From: Polaribacter cellanae
GTDB lineage: Bacteria > Bacteroidota > Bacteroidia > Flavobacteriales > Flavobacteriaceae
DNA: 64,000 bases
Reading direction: 5' to 3'
Assembly (NCBI RefSeq): GCF_017569185.1
Contig: NZ_CP071869.1
Location: 3,710,001-3,774,000, forward strand
A program made the position numbers and the translations under genes. Of the stretch, positions 60,083 to 64,000 are shown in pieces. How positions within the stretch are numbered: the first letter of the stretch is position 1; each line of letters begins with the position of its first letter. Under the pieces are notes generated by a model. The model had not been told where the DNA came from. It saw nothing but the letters and a program-made list of their open reading frames with translations, and ran no database searches.

Positions 60083-61290
60083 TGTCTGTTTTAAGCGGAA
60101 AAAAAATTCTATTAGGAATCACTGCTGGAATTGCCGCTTATAAAACGGCTAGTTTGGTCCGTTTATTTATAAAATTAGACGCAGAAGTCAAAATTATTAT
60201 GACGCCTGCGTCTAAAGATTTTATAACACCTCTCACGCTTTCCACACTTTCTAAAAATCCTGTTCATTCTACTTTTTACGATAAAGAAGACGAGAATGAA
60301 TTATGGAACAATCACGTAGATTTAGGTCTTTGGGCAGATTATATGATAATTGCTCCAGCAACTGCAAACACCTTGTCTAAAATGACCCATGGAACTTGCG
60401 ATAATTTGTTGTTAGCAAGTTATTTATCTGCAAAATGTCCTGTTTATTTTGCGCCTGCAATGGATTTAGATATGTACATTCATCCATCTACGAAACAAAG
60501 TTTAGATACATTACAACGTTTTGGAAACATTCTAATTCCTGCAACCTCAGGCGAATTGGCAAGTGGTTTGGTAGGAGAAGGAAGAATGGCAGAGCCGCAA
60601 GATATTGTTTCTTTTATGGAAAACGATATTCTGTCTAAATTACCGTTAAAAGGAAAAAAATTATTGCTAACAGCTGGTCCCACTTACGAAGCAATAGATC
60701 CTGTTCGTTTTATAGGAAATCATTCTTCAGGAAAAATGGGGTTTGCAATCGCAAAAGCGGCTGCAAATTTAGGAGCAGAAGTGTTCTTAATTTCTGGGCC
60801 TTCGCATCAACAAATAAAACATTCTTTTGTTCATAGAATAGATGTAGTTTCTGCAGAAGAAATGTACAAAGCATCACACAAATATTTTGGTGAAGTAGAT
60901 ATTGCGATACTTTCTGCAGCAGTTGCAGACTATAAACCAAAAAACATTGCGACTCAGAAAATAAAAAAGACAGATGCATCGTTAGAGATTCATCTTGCAC
61001 CAACAAAAGATATTTTGGCTTCTTTAGGAGCCATTAAAAAACATCAATTTTTAGTTGGTTTTGCGTTGGAAACAAATAACGAGTTAGAAAATGCAAAAGG
61101 TAAGTTAGCTAGAAAGAATTTAGATGCGATTGTATTAAATTCTTTACAAGATAAAGGTGCAGGTTTTGCGACAGACACAAATAAAATTACTATTATTGAT
61201 AAAAATTTGAATGAAAAAGCATTCGAACTAAAATCGAAGCAAGAAGTAGCCAAAGACATTATCAACGAAATTATAAAGAAACTAACTTAA
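60082..61290 (+). CDS. coaBC: Bifunctional phosphopantothenoylcysteine decarboxylase/synthase
   Basis: 402 residues, full length. The N-terminal CoaC flavoprotein domain (about 1-185) has 'GITAGIAAYKTASLVR', the catalytic His in 'NNHVDLGLWAD', 'MIIAPATANTLSKMTHGTCDNLL' and the variant 'APAMDLDMY' (usual PAMNxxM). The C-terminal CoaB domain (about 190-402) has 'LLLTAGPTYEAIDPVRFIGNHSSGKMG' and 'ILSAAVADYKPK'. It joins cysteine to 4'-phosphopantothenate and decarboxylates the product on the path to coenzyme A. It overlaps rpoZ by one base. Confidence 0.96.
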   Translation: MSVLSGKKILLGITAGIAAYKTASLVRLFIKLDAEVKIIMTPASKDFITPLTLSTLSKNPVHSTFYDKEDENELWNNHVDLGLWADYMIIAPATANTLSKMTHGTCDNLLLASYLSAKCPVYFAPAMDLDMYIHPSTKQSLDTLQRFGNILIPATSGELASGLVGEGRMAEPQDIVSFMENDILSKLPLKGKKLLLTAGPTYEAIDPVRFIGNHSSGKMGFAIAKAAANLGAEVFLISGPSHQQIKHSFVHRIDVVSAEEMYKASHKYFGEVDIAILSAAVADYKPKNIATQKIKKTDASLEIHLAPTKDILASLGAIKKHQFLVGFALETNNELENAKGKLARKNLDAIVLNSLQDKGAGFATDTNKITIIDKNLNEKAFELKSKQEVAKDIINEIIKKLT

Positions 61291-61419
61291 TATTTCTTGT
61301 CTCCTCGAGCATTATTGAAAAATGAAATGATTTTCAGTTTGAAGATAAAAGCGTAGCTTGCGAGAGGTTTTTTAGTTAGTTCTCGACTGCGATCGAACAG
61401 ACCATTAAAACACATTAAA

Positions 61420-62310
61420 GTGCAAAAAATATTAATTACCTTTATACTATTCTTCTCAATTTTAAGCTTAAATGCTCAAGAATTAAATTGCTTGGTAACT
61501 ATAAATTCCGAGCAAATTGCAGGTTCTAATAAGCAAGTTTTTTCTACACTCCAAAAAGCATTAACAGAATACATTAATCAAACAAAATGGACAAATAAAA
61601 CGGTTAAACCAGAAGAGCGTATCGATTGTGCAATTACCATGATTATTACTTCTAGAGATAACAATAATTTTAAAGCGACGTTGCAAGTACAATCTACAAG
61701 ACCTATCTATAATTCTAGTTATGCAAGTCCTGTTTTAAATATAAAAGACAACGATTTTTCTTTTAAATATAATGAGTTCGATCCGTTAATTTACAATAGA
61801 AATTCTTTCGATAGCAACTTAGTTTCTACCATTGTTTTTTACGTAAATGTAATTTTAGGATTAGATGCAGATACTTTTTTAAAGTTTGGTGGAGAAGCAC
61901 AATTAAAAGAAGCACAAAATGTAATGTTGCAAGCACAGCAGAGTGGTTTGGCAACTTGGCAAAATGTGGTGGGGAAACAAAATAAATATTTATTGATAGA
62001 TAATTTGTTATCTCCAAAATTAAAAGCCTACAGAAATACATTGTACAATTACCATAGAAAAGGTTTAGATTTGTTTTTTTCGAATAAAAATGCAGGCAAA
62101 CAAGGTGTAGAAGACAGTGTTATTGCTTTGCAGAACATTTACAACAAATCAATTGGAAATTACTTAATTCGTTTGTTTTTCGATGCAAAAGGCGATGAGT
62201 TGGTAAATATTTATTCAGAAGGTCCAGGAACTAGAAATAAAAACCAGTTGATACAAACTTTAAGAAAAATATCTCCAAACAATAATTCTAAGTGGAGAAA
62301 GATGGATTAA
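61420..62310 (+). CDS. DUF4835 exported protein
   Basis: 296 residues starting at GTG 61420, which gives a signal peptide ('LITFILFFSILSLNAQE'). The mature protein fits the DUF4835 family of Bacteroidota ('CLVTINSEQIAGSNKQVFSTLQKAL' near the start, 'NSFDSNLVSTIVFYVNVILGLDADTF', 'LLSPKLKAYRNTLYNYHRKGLDLF'). The function is unknown. In other flavobacteria it lies between coaBC and recN; here it is followed by a terminator and an IS instead, and recN is not in view. The 129 bases before it carry a TCGACTGCGATCGAA dispersed-repeat fragment. Confidence 0.88.
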   Translation: MQKILITFILFFSILSLNAQELNCLVTINSEQIAGSNKQVFSTLQKALTEYINQTKWTNKTVKPEERIDCAITMIITSRDNNNFKATLQVQSTRPIYNSSYASPVLNIKDNDFSFKYNEFDPLIYNRNSFDSNLVSTIVFYVNVILGLDADTFLKFGGEAQLKEAQNVMLQAQQSGLATWQNVVGKQNKYLLIDNLLSPKLKAYRNTLYNYHRKGLDLFFSNKNAGKQGVEDSVIALQNIYNKSIGNYLIRLFFDAKGDELVNIYSEGPGTRNKNQLIQTLRKISPNNNSKWRKMD

Positions 62311-62340
62311 ATGGCTTTCTTTTATAGGCGCTTTCATAAA

Positions 62341-62381
62341 ACAACGAATCCCTTGTTTTTACGAGGGATTTGTTGTATTTT
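62341..62381 (+). terminator. Rho-independent terminator after the DUF4835 gene
   Basis: 13-bp stem ACAACgAATCCCT / AGGGATTtGTTGT (one G-T pair) at 62341-62373, followed by TATTTTGT. It closes the coaBC-DUF4835 region. Confidence 0.75.
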
Positions 62382-62392
62382 GTAGCTATAAT

Positions 62393-62433
62393 AAACCCCG
62401 AAAATGGCCAATATAGGCAAAAAACGGGGTTTT
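62393..62433. terminator. Inverted repeat at the left side of the second IS
   Basis: AAACCCCG (62393-62400) / CGGGGTTTT (62425-62433) around a 24-base loop, with T's or A's on both sides. It could insulate the insertion sequence from readthrough on either strand. Confidence 0.5.
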
Positions 62434-62446
62434 AATTTCGACAATT

Positions 62447-63803
62447 ATGAAAGTACGAAGAATTTCTGAAATGCAACACCGCATTTCAATTTTTTCCCCT
62501 CAGCGAGAATTATGATGCTCATTATGCGCGATTTTTAGAGGGAGATTTAGGTAAAATCTACTCTGCAATTCCTTGGAATGATTTAGTTAGCTCTTTTGGT
62601 ATTTCTGAACAATCAAAAGGGAGAAACTATCTTTTTAGTCCTAAAGGAAGACTAGGTTTAATGTTTTTAAAACATTATGCTAATTGTTCAGATAGAAAAT
62701 TGATTGAGCAACTAAACTCGAATTTAGACTATCAATTTTTCTGTGATATAGAACTAGGTTTTGAACGCTTAACAAACTATAAAATAGTGAGCCAAATACG
62801 TTGTGAATTAGCAGAGAAACTCGATATTAATTCCATAGAAAAAATTCTATTCAACTCTTGGAAAAACGAAATTGAAAACCCCAATCAAATTGTAATGGAT
62901 GCTACTTGTTATGAAAGTGAAGTTCGTTACCCTAGCATCCAAAAATTACTTTGGGAGTCGGTTCATTGGTTGTACAATCAATTACGTAAAACCTGCTCTA
63001 TATTAGGGGTTAAAATGATTAGAAGTAAATATATCAAGTGGAAAAAACGTTATCAAGGATTTAGTAAAATGCGAAGAAAAACCAAGTCGAAACGTATTTC
63101 ATTAACCCGAGGTTTACTCAATCTGTTAAGTAAATTTATCAACTTTGAAAAAGAGTTGTCAGAAAATCACAATATTGAGTTTATAGCTTTGTATTATAAG
63201 CGAATAAATACAATTCAAAGGATTTACAAACAACAAAAAGATCATTTTGATACAGGAGAAAAAATCAAAGATAGAATTGTAAGCATTCAAAAGGATTATA
63301 TTCGTCCTATTGTTCGAGGAAAGGAAGTAAAACCTGTTGAATTTGGAGCAAAAGTTAACAAAGTTCAAATTGATGGAATTAGCTTTATCGAACATATTAA
63401 CTTTAATGCATTTCATGAAGGAAATCGTTTTATTCAAACAGTCCAAAAAGCACAAGGATTAACTCGAAAAAAAGTAAAAATAGCTGGAGCAGATAAAATT
63501 TATGCCACCAATAAAAATAGAAAACACTGTAGTTCTAAGAACATAGAAACAGACTTTATCCCCAAGGGAAAAAAGCCGAAAAATCATAAAGAAAAAAAGC
63601 AACTTAGAGCTATTATCGCAAAAGAAAGAGCTACAAGATTAGAAGGTTCTTTTGGAAAGGATAAAGAATATTATCACTTACGAAAAATAAAAGCCAAAAC
63701 TAAAAAGAATGAAATTCTATGGATATTCTTTGGAATACACACAGGGAATGCTCTTGAAATTGGCCGAAGAAAAATAGCTAAAACAGCACAACAAGTAGTC
63801 TAA
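62447..63803 (+). mobile_element. Second insertion sequence (IS5/IS1182-like DDE), ends not resolved
   Basis: The limits given cover only the transposase frame. Flanking inverted repeats with target duplications could not be fixed. An unexplained GGGTAGAATT / AATTCTGCCC inverted repeat sits to the right at 63901-63925. Confidence 0.6.
62661..63803 (+). CDS. DDE transposase of IS5/IS1182 type with displaced start
   Basis: 380 residues from the first in-frame ATG. Upstream the same frame stays open from 62451 and reads like a real N-terminus ('FQFFPLSENYDAHYARFLEGD', 'LGKIYSAIPWNDL'), so about 70 residues are missing from the ATG-initiated product. An ATG at 62447 is one base out of frame; deletion of one A in its AAA codon would restore a start reading M-K-Y-E-E-F-L. 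Catalytic region: 'VMDATCYESEVRYPS' (Asp), 'IAGADKIYATNKNRK' (Asp) and 'ERATRLEGSFGKDKEYYHLRKIKAKT' (Glu). Either a slippage-controlled or a damaged transposase. Family is by pattern only. Confidence 0.7.
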   Translation: MFLKHYANCSDRKLIEQLNSNLDYQFFCDIELGFERLTNYKIVSQIRCELAEKLDINSIEKILFNSWKNEIENPNQIVMDATCYESEVRYPSIQKLLWESVHWLYNQLRKTCSILGVKMIRSKYIKWKKRYQGFSKMRRKTKSKRISLTRGLLNLLSKFINFEKELSENHNIEFIALYYKRINTIQRIYKQQKDHFDTGEKIKDRIVSIQKDYIRPIVRGKEVKPVEFGAKVNKVQIDGISFIEHINFNAFHEGNRFIQTVQKAQGLTRKKVKIAGADKIYATNKNRKHCSSKNIETDFIPKGKKPKNHKEKKQLRAIIAKERATRLEGSFGKDKEYYHLRKIKAKTKKNEILWIFFGIHTGNALEIGRRKIAKTAQQVV

Positions 63804-64000
63804 ATTTGAAGCATTGAATATAGTTTTATGGGAGAGGTATGTCTTGTTGGGAAGTTTTTAAGAAACTGAACACTTAAAACAGCTTTAAAACAAAAATTGA
63901 GGGTAGAATTTAAATAATTCTGCCCGCAATTTTAGCTGCATTTTTAAAAATAACCTATTTTCTGAATGTGCCTTTATAAAACAAGCTTGTCTTAAAGATA
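63804..64000. other. Non-coding end of window
   Basis: Under 200 bases. Contains the GGGTAGAATT / AATTCTGCCC inverted repeat (63901-63925). The word GCCTTTATAAAACAA (63970-63984) echoes GCGCTTTCATAAAACAA near 62329-62345 in direct orientation. No gene is seen. Confidence 0.4.

Overview
The window is a low-GC chromosomal segment of a marine-type flavobacterium (Bacteroidota, Flavobacteriaceae, Polaribacter-like). Supporting signs are SusC/SusD pairs, type IX secretion (T9SS) C-terminal sorting domains, TAnnTTTG promoter -7 boxes, the absence of Shine-Dalgarno sites, and the gene order dapA - bamD - rpoZ - coaBC - DUF4835. The genus is inferred from style, not from rRNA.

Layout. (1) 1-1254: the end of an M48 metallopeptidase gene, a SpoIIM-like membrane protein and another membrane protein. 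(2) 1561-6744: an apparent sigma-54 signalling island. It holds two tandem paralogous small exported PepSY-like proteins, each with the same GGCAyr-n7-TCT promoter and upstream ACACA-rich repeats, then an NtrC-type regulator, and convergently a hybrid histidine kinase split in two at an A10 tract. (3) 7028-8552: aroC, tRNA-Ser(UGA), tRNA-Arg(UCU). (4) 9154-10559: an intact IS1380-type insertion sequence with a 5-bp target duplication. (5) about 10638-17976: a very small Mu-like transposable prophage. It has a repressor, a Ner-like gene, MuA, MuB, an unknown gene, a ClpP-like protease, a capsid-like protein and a baseplate-hub-like protein, but no portal, terminase, sheath or lysis genes. (6) 17984-18255: a candidate small RNA and a decayed gene fragment.

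(7) 18431-44130: a 26-kb polysaccharide utilisation locus, entirely on the minus strand, predicted to act on beta-1,2-glucan. SusC/SusD and two GH144 lipoproteins would cut and import the glucan. A T9SS-secreted GH144-like protein and three proteins carrying eight copies of one ~130-residue beta-sandwich-like module would act outside or at the surface. A GPH-type transporter with an unusual ~200-residue insert would move oligosaccharides inward. A cytoplasmic-looking GH94 (1,2-beta-oligoglucan phosphorylase type) and a GH3 without signal peptide would finish the job. A propeller/LuxR-type regulator lies inside. Two of its promoter regions share two sequence blocks at nearly the same spacing, a likely regulon signature.

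(8) 44684-62310: housekeeping genes: acs, a DUF6503-like lipoprotein, a Nudix hydrolase, an M42 peptidase, an ABC ATPase with an ABC-permease/M1-peptidase fusion, a YhhN protein, a DoxX protein, a phytase-like lipoprotein, a DUF6913-like protein, dapA, bamD, rpoZ, coaBC and DUF4835. (9) 62447-63803: a second insertion sequence whose transposase start is out of frame; the window ends just after it.
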